Shown here piece by piece: positions 1 to 8,671 of a stretch of DNA of 64,000 nucleotides. This DNA comes from Fimbriimonadaceae bacterium (lineage in GTDB: Bacteria > Armatimonadota > Fimbriimonadia > Fimbriimonadales > Fimbriimonadaceae), in the NCBI GenBank assembly GCA_019638795.1, contig JAHBTB010000001.1, forward strand, positions 558,001 through 622,000, read 5' to 3'. A program made the position numbers and the translations under genes. Numbering within the stretch: position 1 is the first letter of the stretch; the number at the start of each line of letters is the position of its first letter. The notes beneath the pieces are model-generated. The model did not search any database, was not told the origin of the DNA, and worked only from the letters and a program-made list of their open reading frames with translations.

Positions 1-1
1 C

Positions 2-382
2 AAGAACCACATGAGGCTGGGGTCCGCGGCCGTCTTCACCCCGTCGGCGGCCCGGCGGGTGGTCCGCGACCTTGGAGAAGACGTGGGGCGCCTCCTGGAC
101 TTGGTCGACGCCGACGTGCGTTCCCTCCGTCCAGGGGTGGACGTGCACTTGAACTTAGGGAAAGTGCGCCAGACCGTCGCCATGGTGCAGCAGGCGACAC
201 CGGCCGACCGCCTTGTCAGCCCCCTGGACGGCCGCGAGATCATGGCTGTCGCTGGGGTCGGGCCCGGCCCTGAAGTCGCCCACCTGAAGCGTCGCCTGAC
301 CGAAGAGGTGCTCGAGGGGCGCATCCAGACCGGAGACAAGGCGGCGGCCAGGGCGTTTTTGCGGTCGATCAAGTCAAACTGA
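2..382 (+). CDS. C-terminal part of a probable CCA tRNA nucleotidyltransferase / poly(A) polymerase-family protein (5' truncated)
   Basis: The reading frame is open from base 2 to the TGA at 380-382, so the gene begins outside the window. The ATG at 11 is probably internal. About 126 residues are visible. The tail has the shape 'PLDGREIMAV.GVGPGPEV...L....LEGRI.T..AA..FL', which matches the end of class II CCA-adding enzymes and related HD-type nucleotidyltransferases, where a 'G-x-PPGPE-x-G' turn is followed by a short helix and an 'EI.T..EA' tail. The catalytic head domain is not in the window, so the assignment rests on this tail alone. The next gene starts 10 nt downstream on the same strand. 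Confidence 0.5.
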   Translation, partial: KNHMRLGSAAVFTPSAARRVVRDLGEDVGRLLDLVDADVRSLRPGVDVHLNLGKVRQTVAMVQQATPADRLVSPLDGREIMAVAGVGPGPEVAHLKRRLTEEVLEGRIQTGDKAAARAFLRSIKSN

Positions 383-392
383 TCTGGCAACC

Positions 393-1478
393 ATGGGACC
401 CCGCGAACGCCAGTCCGGCCAAAGGTTCTTGTTCTGGGGATTTGTCGTCGCCGTCATCGTGCTGGGTGCGCTCATTGTCGCGCCGTTTGTGCCTGCGTTG
501 ACTCTGGCGACCGTCCTCGCCGTTCTGCTGGCCCCTTGGCGAGACCGACTCCTGGCCAGGGGCAAATCGGTCACCGCGTCGTCGCTCGTCCCCGTCCTGC
601 TTGCCACCGCCTTGGTGTTCACGCCGCTTGTCACCGCGGTCGGGGTGGCCGGTGCCCAGGCATTCGGCTACGTCCAGTCGCTCAGCGACGACCCTGCCGA
701 GAGCGAGACGACACCGGTCCTCGACCGGATCGCCGCCGATATGGACCACACTCTGGCCCCGGTGTTCAAGCAGGTCGGGGCATCGAACTTCTCCGTCCAG
801 GCCTGGCTTGCCGAGAACCGACCGCAACTCATCCAGACCGTCCGCGGCCCGGTGGTCGACGGGTTAGGCCGGTTCCTCAACGGAATCTTGCAAGTCGTCG
901 TCGCGGTGATGACCGCATTCTTCGGCCTGCGCGACGGCAAAAACCTGGTCGGGCCGGTTTGCGAGTGCGTCCCCCTGCCCCCTGAGCAGACCCGGGAGAT
1001 CCTCAACCGGACAGCCCAGACGATCCGGTCGGTCTTCGTCGGCGTCGTCGCGGTCGCGTTCGTCCAAGGGGCGTTGGCCGGGGTCGCCTATCTGGTCGCC
1101 GGCGTGCACGGCTGGTTGCTGTGGACCTTGGCCACGTGCTTCTTTGCCATGGTCCCCCTCTTGGGCCCGCCGATCGTCTACGTGCCCGTCGCCGCTTTCC
1201 TTGCCGTGCAGGGACGGGTCGGCCCCGCCGTCGGCGTCTTGGCGTGGGGGTTCCTCGTCGTCTCCAACATCGACAACTTTCTGCGCCCACTGATTGTAGG
1301 GGCCCAAACCAAGCTCCATCCCATGGCGATCTTCTTCGCCCTTGTCGGCGGGGTGCTGTTCATGGGGCCCAGTGGTCTGATGGCCGGTCCGGTGGTGCTC
1401 ACTCTCCTCATCGGGCTCTCCGAGATAGTCCGTGAGGTCAAGTCGAACCAAACCCAGCCGGTAGACTCGCCCGCATGA
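393..1478 (+). CDS. AI-2E family transporter (PerM/YdiK-like permease)
   Basis: A 361-residue polytopic membrane protein. Two hydrophobic segments lie at about residues 10-50 and another at about 65-90. A soluble loop follows (about 95-160), then a run of transmembrane helices from about 165 to the end. The C-terminal half carries family landmarks: 'GLRDGK' at the start of the conserved core, 'PLLGPPIVYVPVA', 'NIDNFLRPLIVG' and 'LHPMAIFFALVGG'. Members are proposed exporters or importers of small molecules; the name comes from an AI-2 transporter and the substrate cannot be inferred here. The stop overlaps the next gene's start (ATGA at 1475-1478). Length is normal for the family. Confidence 0.88.
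   Translation: MGPRERQSGQRFLFWGFVVAVIVLGALIVAPFVPALTLATVLAVLLAPWRDRLLARGKSVTASSLVPVLLATALVFTPLVTAVGVAGAQAFGYVQSLSDDPAESETTPVLDRIAADMDHTLAPVFKQVGASNFSVQAWLAENRPQLIQTVRGPVVDGLGRFLNGILQVVVAVMTAFFGLRDGKNLVGPVCECVPLPPEQTREILNRTAQTIRSVFVGVVAVAFVQGALAGVAYLVAGVHGWLLWTLATCFFAMVPLLGPPIVYVPVAAFLAVQGRVGPAVGVLAWGFLVVSNIDNFLRPLIVGAQTKLHPMAIFFALVGGVLFMGPSGLMAGPVVLTLLIGLSEIVREVKSNQTQPVDSPA
1462..1467 (+). promoter_or_regulatory. Leaderless-type -10 hexamer (TAGACT) for the GH172-type gene
   Basis: TAGACT lies 7 nt before the ATG at 1475, inside the 3' end of the upstream gene. No Shine-Dalgarno sequence is present. It fits the TANNNT-plus-6-to-8-nt pattern seen at many genes here. No convincing -35 was found. 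Confidence 0.4.
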
Positions 1479-2614
1479 GCCACGGCCCTCTGGCCCACAT
1501 CAGCACGATCGTCAACGCCCGCTCCAAGCGCGTCTCCAGCTACGACCGTAGCGGCGGAAACGGAGACAACATTCAGGTTCCCGTCGGGGAGACCGCCGTC
1601 TTGGCGGACATCAAGGGCGCCGGGACGATCAAGCACATATGGATCACGATCGCCAGCAAGGACGAACTCCATCGCCGTAACCTCGTGTTGCGCATGTATT
1701 GGGACGGGCAGAGCCACCCGTCGGTGGAAGCCCCGATCGGGGAGTTCTTCGGCCAGGGCTGGGGTCTCAAGTACAACTTCGTGTCGTTGCCTCTGGCCGC
1801 CGCCCCGGCAGGCGGCAACGCCCTTGTCAGCTACTTCCCGATGCCGTTTGGCGACGGGGCCCGGGTGACGGTCGAGAACCAGGGCACCGAACCGGTCGAC
1901 GCCTTCTACTACTACATCGACTACGAGGAGCATGAAACGACACCGGCCGACCAAGGCCGGTTCCACGCGTGGTACCACCAAGAGATGACCAGCCCGGAAA
2001 GCACGGCTGGCGACGTCGAGAACGAGTGGGAGATCTTCGACACCTTTGCCAAGAACCCCTCGGACAAGCACAACTACCTCTTCATGGAGGCGTCCGGGGC
2101 GGGGCACTTTGTCGGTGTCAACTACTACATCAACTGTCCGACACCGGTCTGGTACGGCGAGGGGGACGACATGTTCCTGGTCGACGGCGAGCCGTGGCCC
2201 GGCAGTGCCCACGGCACCGGCACCGAGGACTACTTCAACCAGTCGTGGTGCCCTGACGAGGTGTACCTCCACCCCTATTTCGGCACGGCCCGCGCCCCTG
2301 GCCGGGGTAACGACGACCCCCGATGCGGCTGGCTTGGGCGGACCCACGTCTACCGGTTCCACCTGGAAGACCCTGTCCGGTTCAAGAAGTCCTTGCGGGC
2401 GAGTATCGAGCACGGTCACGCCAACTGTCTGACCCTGGACTTGGCAAGCGTGGCGTATTGGTACCAGACCTTGCCTTCCGCACCGTTCCCGCCCCTACCG
2501 TCCGCCGAGGAACGCAAGCCGCGTCCGACCGTCGGGGCGGTGGACATGCACCGGTGGCGCGACTCTTGGCGGCGTGAGAAGGGCTCGGGCGAGCGCTACG
2601 GGAACGAGAAGTAA
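1475..2614 (+). CDS. DUF2961 family protein (glycoside hydrolase family GH172 type)
   Basis: 379 residues, matching the DUF2961 (GH172) core: 'R.SSYDRSGGNGDN' at residues 15-28, 'GAGTIKHIWIT', 'YWDGQ..PSVEAPIGEFFGQGWG', 'YYYIDYEEHE' and 'GTGTEDYFNQSWCPDE' in the second half. GH172 enzymes include difructose-anhydride-forming or -hydrolysing alpha-fructofuranosidases and arabinofuranosidases of the two-jelly-roll type. Which sugar is attacked cannot be read from sequence. There is no obvious signal peptide, so it may act in the cytoplasm. The start overlaps the permease stop by 4 nt, which suggests co-transcription, although a leaderless-type -10 also lies just upstream. The closing residues are rich in K, R and E. 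Confidence 0.85.
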   Translation: MSHGPLAHISTIVNARSKRVSSYDRSGGNGDNIQVPVGETAVLADIKGAGTIKHIWITIASKDELHRRNLVLRMYWDGQSHPSVEAPIGEFFGQGWGLKYNFVSLPLAAAPAGGNALVSYFPMPFGDGARVTVENQGTEPVDAFYYYIDYEEHETTPADQGRFHAWYHQEMTSPESTAGDVENEWEIFDTFAKNPSDKHNYLFMEASGAGHFVGVNYYINCPTPVWYGEGDDMFLVDGEPWPGSAHGTGTEDYFNQSWCPDEVYLHPYFGTARAPGRGNDDPRCGWLGRTHVYRFHLEDPVRFKKSLRASIEHGHANCLTLDLASVAYWYQTLPSAPFPPLPSAEERKPRPTVGAVDMHRWRDSWRREKGSGERYGNEK

Positions 2615-2623
2615 GGAGGGCAG

Positions 2624-2648
2624 GCCGGAGGGCCCCGGGCCCTCCGGC
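2624..2648 (+). terminator. Terminator-like hairpin after the GH172-type gene
   Basis: A perfect 12-bp inverted repeat (2624-2635 with 2637-2648, GCCGGAGGGCCC) has almost no loop before base opening. It lies in the 83-nt gap before ribBA. No T-tract follows, so Rho-independent function is uncertain. Confidence 0.5.
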
Positions 2649-2681
2649 AGGTTCAGTCCGCGTATCGTCGCCTCCCCGCCG

Positions 2682-2687
2682 TAGAAT
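2682..2687 (+). promoter_or_regulatory. -10 hexamer (TAGAAT) upstream of ribBA
   Basis: TAGAAT sits 10 nt before the ribBA ATG, so the transcript would have a leader of only a few nucleotides. There is no Shine-Dalgarno sequence, and the 83-nt gap is too short for an FMN riboswitch. Confidence 0.4.
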
Positions 2688-2697
2688 CAAACCAGAC

Positions 2698-3900
2698 ATG
2701 GCATTCGCCTCGATCCCCGAAGCCCTGGAGATGGTCCGGGCGGGCAAGATGGTCGTCGTGGTCGACGACCCCGACCGCGAGAATGAAGGCGACCTCATCA
2801 TGGCGGGCGAATTCTGCACGCCGGAGGCGATGAACTTCATGATCAGCCACGGGCGCGGCGTGCCCTTCGTCAGCACCACCCCTGAGCGCCTGGAGGCCCT
2901 CGGTGTGCCGATGATGACGAAGCAGAACACGGCCCGCCTCGGGACGGCTATGGCCGAGACCGCCGACGCACGGTTTGGCACGACGACCGGGGTCAGCGCC
3001 GGTGACCGGGCCAAGACGGTGGCGGTTTTCACCGATCCCAAAGCGACCTCCGAAGACTTGATGCGTCCCGGACACATGCTGGTCCTGCGCGCGGAGCGGG
3101 GCGGAGTGCTCCGCCGGGCCGGTCACACCGAGGCCTCCGTCGACCTTTGCCGGCTCGCCGGGTTACAACAGGTCGCGGTCGGAGTCGAGATCATCGGCGA
3201 CGACGGAGAGATGTTACGCCTGGGCGGCGGGTTGGAGGCATACGCGGAAGCACACGGCCTCGCCATCATCACGATCGCCGACCTCATCGCGTTCCGTCGT
3301 CGCACCGAACGGTTAGTCCACCGGGTCGCCGGCCCGATCCACTTCCCCACCGTACACGGACAGTTCCAACTCTACGCCTACGAGACCGAGGTCGAACCTC
3401 ACCCGTTCCTGGCGATCGTCAAGGGCATCCCGACTCCCGACGAACCCACATTGGTGCGTGTCCACAGCAGTTGCCTGACCGGTGACATCCTTGGCTCGCT
3501 CCGTTGCGATTGCGGCGACCAGTTGGCGATGGCCCTGGACATGATCGAGGCCGAAGGGCGGGGGGTGGTCCTCTACATCGCCCAAGAGGGTCGGGGCATC
3601 GGCATCGTCAACAAGCTCAAGGCGTACGAACTCCAGGACAAGGGGCTCGACACCGTCGAAGCCAATGTGGCCCTGGGATTCAAGCCCGACCTCCGCGACT
3701 ACGGCTTGGGCTCACAGGTTCTGCTTGACCTCGGCGTACGCCAAATGCGCCTGATCTCGAACAACCCGGCCAAGCGGGCCGGGCTCCAAGGCTTCGGCCT
3801 CGAGATCGTCGAGACAGTCCCCATCGTCGCCCCGCCGACTCCCCACCGCGAGCGGTATCTCCGCACCAAGCGTGAGAAAATGGGTCACGACCTGCCGTAA
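2698..3900 (+). CDS. ribBA: Bifunctional 3,4-dihydroxy-2-butanone-4-phosphate synthase / GTP cyclohydrolase II
   Basis: 400 residues, the normal length for RibBA. The N-terminal half makes 3,4-dihydroxy-2-butanone 4-phosphate from ribulose 5-phosphate; motifs are 'VVVDDPDRENEGDL' (about 17-30), 'TTGVSAGDRA' and 'GGVLRRAGHTEASVDL'. The C-terminal half opens the GTP ring; 'VHSSCLTGDILGSLRCDCG' holds the three zinc-binding cysteines and 'YIAQEGRGIGIVNKLKAYELQD' holds the GTP-site residues. Together they feed the two branches of riboflavin synthesis. No other rib gene is adjacent. The start agrees with the family start ('FASIPEALEMVRAGKMV'). Confidence 0.97.
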   Translation: MAFASIPEALEMVRAGKMVVVVDDPDRENEGDLIMAGEFCTPEAMNFMISHGRGVPFVSTTPERLEALGVPMMTKQNTARLGTAMAETADARFGTTTGVSAGDRAKTVAVFTDPKATSEDLMRPGHMLVLRAERGGVLRRAGHTEASVDLCRLAGLQQVAVGVEIIGDDGEMLRLGGGLEAYAEAHGLAIITIADLIAFRRRTERLVHRVAGPIHFPTVHGQFQLYAYETEVEPHPFLAIVKGIPTPDEPTLVRVHSSCLTGDILGSLRCDCGDQLAMALDMIEAEGRGVVLYIAQEGRGIGIVNKLKAYELQDKGLDTVEANVALGFKPDLRDYGLGSQVLLDLGVRQMRLISNNPAKRAGLQGFGLEIVETVPIVAPPTPHRERYLRTKREKMGHDLP

Positions 3901-3947
3901 AGTGCCCCTTTTCAGGGTCTACGGAACGTTTTGCCGCAGACTTGACA

Positions 3948-3953
3948 TAAACT
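3948..3953 (+). promoter_or_regulatory. Possible -10 element (CATAAA/TAAACT) at the start of the thioredoxin-like gene
   Basis: CATAAA at 3946-3951 and TAAACT at 3948-3953 lie 7 and 5 nt before the ATG at 3959, without a Shine-Dalgarno sequence. TTGACA at 3942-3947 is too close to serve as the -35 for this start. Confidence 0.3.
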
Positions 3954-3958
3954 GGGGC

Positions 3959-5017
3959 ATGCAAGCATTTGCACGCGTCCTTGCCGCCGCCTTGACCCTG
4001 GTGGTGGCCGCTACATCCTTCGCGTCGGGCGGGGAACTCGCGCCGGGTTCGAAGGCACCGTCGATCAGCGTCAAGAAGTGGGTCAAGGGCAAAGAGGTCA
4101 CCTCGTTTGAGCCCGGCAAGACCTACGTCGTCGAGTTCTGGGCCACATGGTGCGGCCCCTGCATCCAAAGCATCCCGCACCTGACCGAGATCGCCCACAA
4201 GCATAAGGACGTCACCTTCCTTGGTGTCAGCATCTGGGAGGACGACAGCAAAGTCCAGGAGTTCGTCGACAAGATGGGCGACAAGATGGACTACAACGTC
4301 GCTTACGGTGGCAACAAGGAGGGCATGGCGGAGACCTGGATGGCCGCCGCCGGCCAGAACGGCATCCCCACCGCCTTCGTCGTGAAGGACGGTGTCGTCC
4401 GCTGGATCGGTCACCCGATGTCGCTGGAGAAGCCCCTGGACGAGATCCTTGCCGGCACCTTTGACGACGCCAAATTCGCCGCTGAGTTCAACAAGGCGGC
4501 GGAAGAAAGCCGCAAGGAAATGGCTGCCCGCAGGGCGGTCGCCGAAGCCGACAAGCTCCATGCCGCCGGGAAGGTCGCCGAAGCGAAAGCCGCCCTCGAC
4601 AAAGCCGAAAAGGAGAACGGGAGCAGCGACGAGATCGACTTCACCCGGACCAAGTGGCTGGCCACGGACGACCCGAAGGCCTTCAAGGAAGCCGTCGACA
4701 AGATGGTCGCCGACAAGGACGAGGAGAAGCGCACCCGCGTTTTCATCCTTGCCCTCAACCTGAGCGAAGACAAGAAGTGTGAGAAGGCTGCCCGCGAGGC
4801 GATGACCGCCGGACTCAAGGCCAACAAGGACGACTTCATCGCCCACTACTACGGCTCCATGTTCTACTTCCAGCTTAAGGACGGCAAGGCCGGCCTGCCC
4901 GTCGTAAACCGTGCTCTGGAACTGATCGAGAAGACCGAGTACAAGGACAACGAGCAGTTGGTCAAGACGCTTAAGACGTGGAAGGAGAAGTTCGCTTCCA
5001 TGTCTTCGGGCAACTAG
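3959..5017 (+). CDS. Secreted thioredoxin-like (TlpA/redoxin) protein with C-terminal helical region
   Basis: 352 residues. The ATG at 3959 gives a clean signal peptide (hydrophobic residues 7-20, then 'SFASG'); an in-frame start further upstream would bury it. A thioredoxin fold occupies about residues 28-170 with the redox motif W-C-G-P-C (Cys65, Cys68), typical of TlpA/ResA-type thiol-disulfide proteins in the envelope. The remaining 180 residues are rich in K, E, D and A, predicted helical, and look TPR-like ('ADKLHAAGKVAEAKAALDKA'). The redox partner is unknown. A strong hairpin follows the stop. Confidence 0.85.
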   Translation: MQAFARVLAAALTLVVAATSFASGGELAPGSKAPSISVKKWVKGKEVTSFEPGKTYVVEFWATWCGPCIQSIPHLTEIAHKHKDVTFLGVSIWEDDSKVQEFVDKMGDKMDYNVAYGGNKEGMAETWMAAAGQNGIPTAFVVKDGVVRWIGHPMSLEKPLDEILAGTFDDAKFAAEFNKAAEESRKEMAARRAVAEADKLHAAGKVAEAKAALDKAEKENGSSDEIDFTRTKWLATDDPKAFKEAVDKMVADKDEEKRTRVFILALNLSEDKKCEKAAREAMTAGLKANKDDFIAHYYGSMFYFQLKDGKAGLPVVNRALELIEKTEYKDNEQLVKTLKTWKEKFASMSSGN

Positions 5018-5035
5018 GCCGATCCAAGCAAAAAT

Positions 5036-5064
5036 AGGGCCGGACTCAATCATAGTCCGGCCCT
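5036..5064 (+). terminator. Strong hairpin after the thioredoxin-like gene
   Basis: A perfect 11-bp stem (AGGGCCGGACT at 5036-5046 with its complement at 5054-5064) and a 7-nt loop. There is no T-tract on the plus strand, but a run of A precedes it (5031-5034), so a canonical U-tail exists only for minus-strand transcripts, and no minus-strand gene ends here. Confidence 0.6.
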
Positions 5065-5326
5065 GGAAAGGAGGAGTGCGGCACTCGCAGCCGCTTCTCG
5101 CGTTCACCGTCACTGTCTTCCCTGCTGGGGAGGGAGAACCACTTGTTGGAGAGGGTTCTCCGTCATTGTCCGCCAGGTCCGAGCCCAGCGCCATCAAGAG
5201 AGATCAAGAGTCGTTCTGCCCGTAAATCTGCGGACGGCCCCCGGACTCCCAGATTCCTCGTGTACAATTCCCCAGACCCGCCGCGCCTCTTCCTTGGCCC
5301 GTCGTGTCAAGGAACGGGATCTGCGC
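5065..5326 (+). other. Gene-free leader region upstream of pyrG with two further inverted repeats and a direct repeat
   Basis: No supported coding sequence lies between 5018 and 5326. Besides the hairpin at 5036-5064 it holds a short stem (5074-5078 with 5082-5086), an 8-bp stem GGAGAACC/GGTTCTCC (5133-5140 with 5154-5161) with a 13-nt loop, and a direct repeat ATCAAGAG at 5193-5200 and 5203-5210 (10-bp period). TACAAT at 5263-5268 is a plausible -10 without a good -35. It is probably a pyrG leader with a regulatory role, but no known RNA family was recognised. Confidence 0.35.
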
Positions 5327-6949
<1,623 letters not shown>

Positions 6950-6951
6950 CC

Positions 6952-8427
6952 ATGGGCCGACGTGAAAGGGCCGAGAAACTGGCGCGGGACAGCGACCAGT
7001 TCGACGCCTTCCGCCGCCGACTCGTGGGCCGCGTCCCCGCCGTCAGCGGTGAGGAACGGGCCGAATGGTTGGACCGGCTGACTGAAGTCTCCACGCAAGT
7101 CCTTGACGGAGCCCAGATCAAAATCCTCAAACCTGGTGCGGCGACCCGCCTGTTTGTCGTCGAGACCGCGTACCCCGCGGACGGCGAAAACCGCCCCTGG
7201 CACCTGGCCGAGAAGCTAGACCAAGTCTTCCGGGAGAGTCTGCCCGTGACCGTCGACAAGGAAATGTCCCTGGTCTGGAAAGACGGCAAGGCCAATGTGT
7301 GGGAGTTCGCCCTCGACCTTGGTGACGCGTACGTCACGGGCGCCGCGATCATCCGCGAGATCAGCGACCGGCCGGGTCGGTTTGACGGGCCGCGGCGGCG
7401 GGTCGGTGACCACAACGCCCCTAGGCATGTCGAAGGGCCGGCTCCGGACATCGACACTGACCGTCCGATGCCCGAACACCGCCGGCACGATCGGACACCC
7501 CAAGGAGACCGTCCTCGGCGACCCTATGGCGACCGGCCCCAGCGGCCGTGGCAAGACCGGGGTGGCGACGACCGTCCCCACCGTCCGTACGACGACCGTC
7601 CCCAACGCCCATACCAAAGCCGCGACCACGGTGACCGACCTCAACGGCCCTGGCAAGACCGGGGTGGCGAAGACCGACCCCATCGGCCCTGGCAAGACAT
7701 TGGTGGCGACGACCGCCAGAAGCGTCCGTACCAACGGCGCGATGACTTCGACCGTCCTCAGCGGCCGTGGCAGGACAGGAGTGGCGACGATCGCCCGAAG
7801 CGACCTTACCAACGGCACGATGATGGCGACCGGCCCCAGCGGCCCTGGCAAGACCGGGGTAGCGACGACCGACCGAAGCGGCCGTACCAACGGCGCGAAG
7901 ACGGCGACCGGCCCCAGCGGCCCTGGCAAGACCGGGGTGGTGACGACCGACCGAAGCGTCCGTATCAACGGCGCGACGACGGCGACCGGCCCCAGCGGCC
8001 CTGGCAAGACCGGGGTGGTGACGACCGACCGAAGCGGCCGTACCAACGGCGCGAAGACGGTGACCGGCCCCAGCGGCCCTGGCAAGACCGGGGTGGTGAC
8101 GACCGCCCGAAGCGGCCGTACCAACGGCGCGATGATGGCGACCGGCCTCAGCAGCCCTGGCAAGACCGGGGAAGCGACGACCGCCCGAAAAAGCCGCGAT
8201 GGGACGACCGCGGCGGCGACAAGCCGAGGAGCAGGAGCTTCAACCCTTCCGGTAAGTCTCACGGTCCATCTCGCGGACCTCAAGGGTCAGCGAGGCCAAG
8301 CCGCCCGCCAAAGAACGGGAAAAGTGGCCCGCCAAAACCTCATAGAGGCGGTCGGCCATTTGGCGGCGGAGGTCCAAAGGGCGGCCCGAAAGGACGCAAA
8401 CGGTCAGATGGACAAAGCCGGGACTAG
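6952..8427 (+). CDS. Protein of unknown function with a tandem-repeat, RGG-like arginine-rich disordered tail
   Basis: 491 residues. Residues 1-150 look folded (mixed helix and strand, 'LDGAQIKILKPGA..RLFVVETAYPADGENRPW', 'VDKEMSLVWKDGKANVWEFALDLGDAYV') but match no family I recognise. From about 185 the chain is low-complexity: degenerate copies, then six 26-residue units at 261-416 built around RPQRPWQD, RGGDDRP and KRPYQRR, then a Gly/Pro/Lys/Arg-rich end. Alternating R and D/E give a highly charged but nearly balanced polymer. RGG-type tails often bind RNA; that is inference. It starts 2 nt after pyrG and is probably co-transcribed. The last 188 bp overlap a convergent gene. Long open frames on the other frames here are by-products of the 78-bp period. 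Confidence 0.75.
   Translation: MGRRERAEKLARDSDQFDAFRRRLVGRVPAVSGEERAEWLDRLTEVSTQVLDGAQIKILKPGAATRLFVVETAYPADGENRPWHLAEKLDQVFRESLPVTVDKEMSLVWKDGKANVWEFALDLGDAYVTGAAIIREISDRPGRFDGPRRRVGDHNAPRHVEGPAPDIDTDRPMPEHRRHDRTPQGDRPRRPYGDRPQRPWQDRGGDDRPHRPYDDRPQRPYQSRDHGDRPQRPWQDRGGEDRPHRPWQDIGGDDRQKRPYQRRDDFDRPQRPWQDRSGDDRPKRPYQRHDDGDRPQRPWQDRGSDDRPKRPYQRREDGDRPQRPWQDRGGDDRPKRPYQRRDDGDRPQRPWQDRGGDDRPKRPYQRREDGDRPQRPWQDRGGDDRPKRPYQRRDDGDRPQQPWQDRGSDDRPKKPRWDDRGGDKPRSRSFNPSGKSHGPSRGPQGSARPSRPPKNGKSGPPKPHRGGRPFGGGGPKGGPKGRKRSDGQSRD
7732..8199 (+). repeat. Six tandem 78-bp coding repeats
   Basis: Six in-frame 78-bp units encode the 26-residue repeats of the protein at 6952-8427, with unit starts at about 7732, 7810, 7888, 7966, 8044 and 8122. 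Copies differ mostly by synonymous or conservative changes (RRDD/RRED, RGGDD/RGSDD). The first and last units are the most diverged, as expected from unequal crossing-over in the middle. Confidence 0.9.
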
Positions 8428-8593
8428 CCCCGCGGCCCATGGCCCAAGTGTCCCGAACGTGGGCGTACGCTTTCACCGCCTTGGGCTCGACGGTCTCCAT
8501 GGCCCCCAAGGCGTCGGCTAGCTCGCGGAGAACGCTCGTCAAGTCGGCGACCTCGGGGAGTCCTTCGGTGACCTCCAACTGTAGGTGAGGCAT
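8240..8593 (-). CDS. 5-carboxymethyl-2-hydroxymuconate isomerase-like (tautomerase superfamily) protein
   Basis: 117 residues, close to the length of the CHMI family, starting 'MPHLQLEVTEGLPE' with the Pro2 that acts as general base in the tautomerase superfamily. The middle ('VKAYAHVRDTWAMGRGASPGFVHLTVCVLSGRP') fits the family strand that packs the active site. Classical CHMI works in homoprotocatechuate breakdown, but no other gene of that pathway is nearby, so the true substrate is open. The 3' end overlaps the opposite-strand repeat protein by 188 bp. Confidence 0.7.
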   Translation of the reverse strand: MPHLQLEVTEGLPEVADLTSVLRELADALGAMETVEPKAVKAYAHVRDTWAMGRGASPGFVHLTVCVLSGRPLDLRRQMADRLYEVLAGHFSRSLAGGLASLTLEVREMDRETYRKG

Positions 8594-8602
8594 GGTGAGG
8601 AC

Positions 8603-8608
8603 AGGCTA
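8603..8608 (-). promoter_or_regulatory. -10 hexamer (TAGCCT) for the tautomerase-like gene
   Basis: On the minus strand TAGCCT lies 9 nt before the ATG, with no Shine-Dalgarno sequence. Confidence 0.35.
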
Positions 8609-8621
8609 CCCAGACACAAAG

Positions 8622-8652
8622 CGGCCCGGCCGTCTAGGAGACGGCCGGGCCG
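8622..8652 (-). terminator. Terminator hairpin of the first PEP-CTERM gene
   Basis: A perfect 14-bp stem (8622-8635 with 8639-8652, CGGCCCGGCCGTCT) with a 3-nt loop, 20 bp after the PEP-CTERM stop on the minus strand. The bases that follow on that strand (CTTTGTGTC) are moderately T-rich. Confidence 0.7.
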
Positions 8653-8671
8653 TGTTGGTCAATGACCTGGC

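Noticed and set aside
1178-2419. 413-residue minus-strand frame opposite the GH172-type gene
   Set aside because: It spans two plus-strand genes; DUF2961 motifs are on the plus strand.
2615-2697. FMN riboswitch upstream of ribBA
   Set aside because: The gap is only 83 nt, is filled by a terminator-like hairpin, and has none of the conserved FMN-element stems.
3680-5197. 505-residue minus-strand frame opposite ribBA 3' end and the thioredoxin-like gene
   Set aside because: It spans two confident genes and a strong hairpin, and the product has no recognisable domain. It is a GC-rich shadow.
7732-8199. Possible CRISPR array
   Set aside because: The 78-bp repeats are contiguous, coding and without unique spacers.
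7216-8283. Long antisense and alternative-frame open frames over the repeat gene (355 residues minus; 408 residues in another plus frame at 7295-8521)
   Set aside because: A 78-bp repeat is a multiple of 3, so any frame open in one unit stays open in all. The products are low-complexity, have no family match, and the third frame carries the sensible protein behind pyrG.
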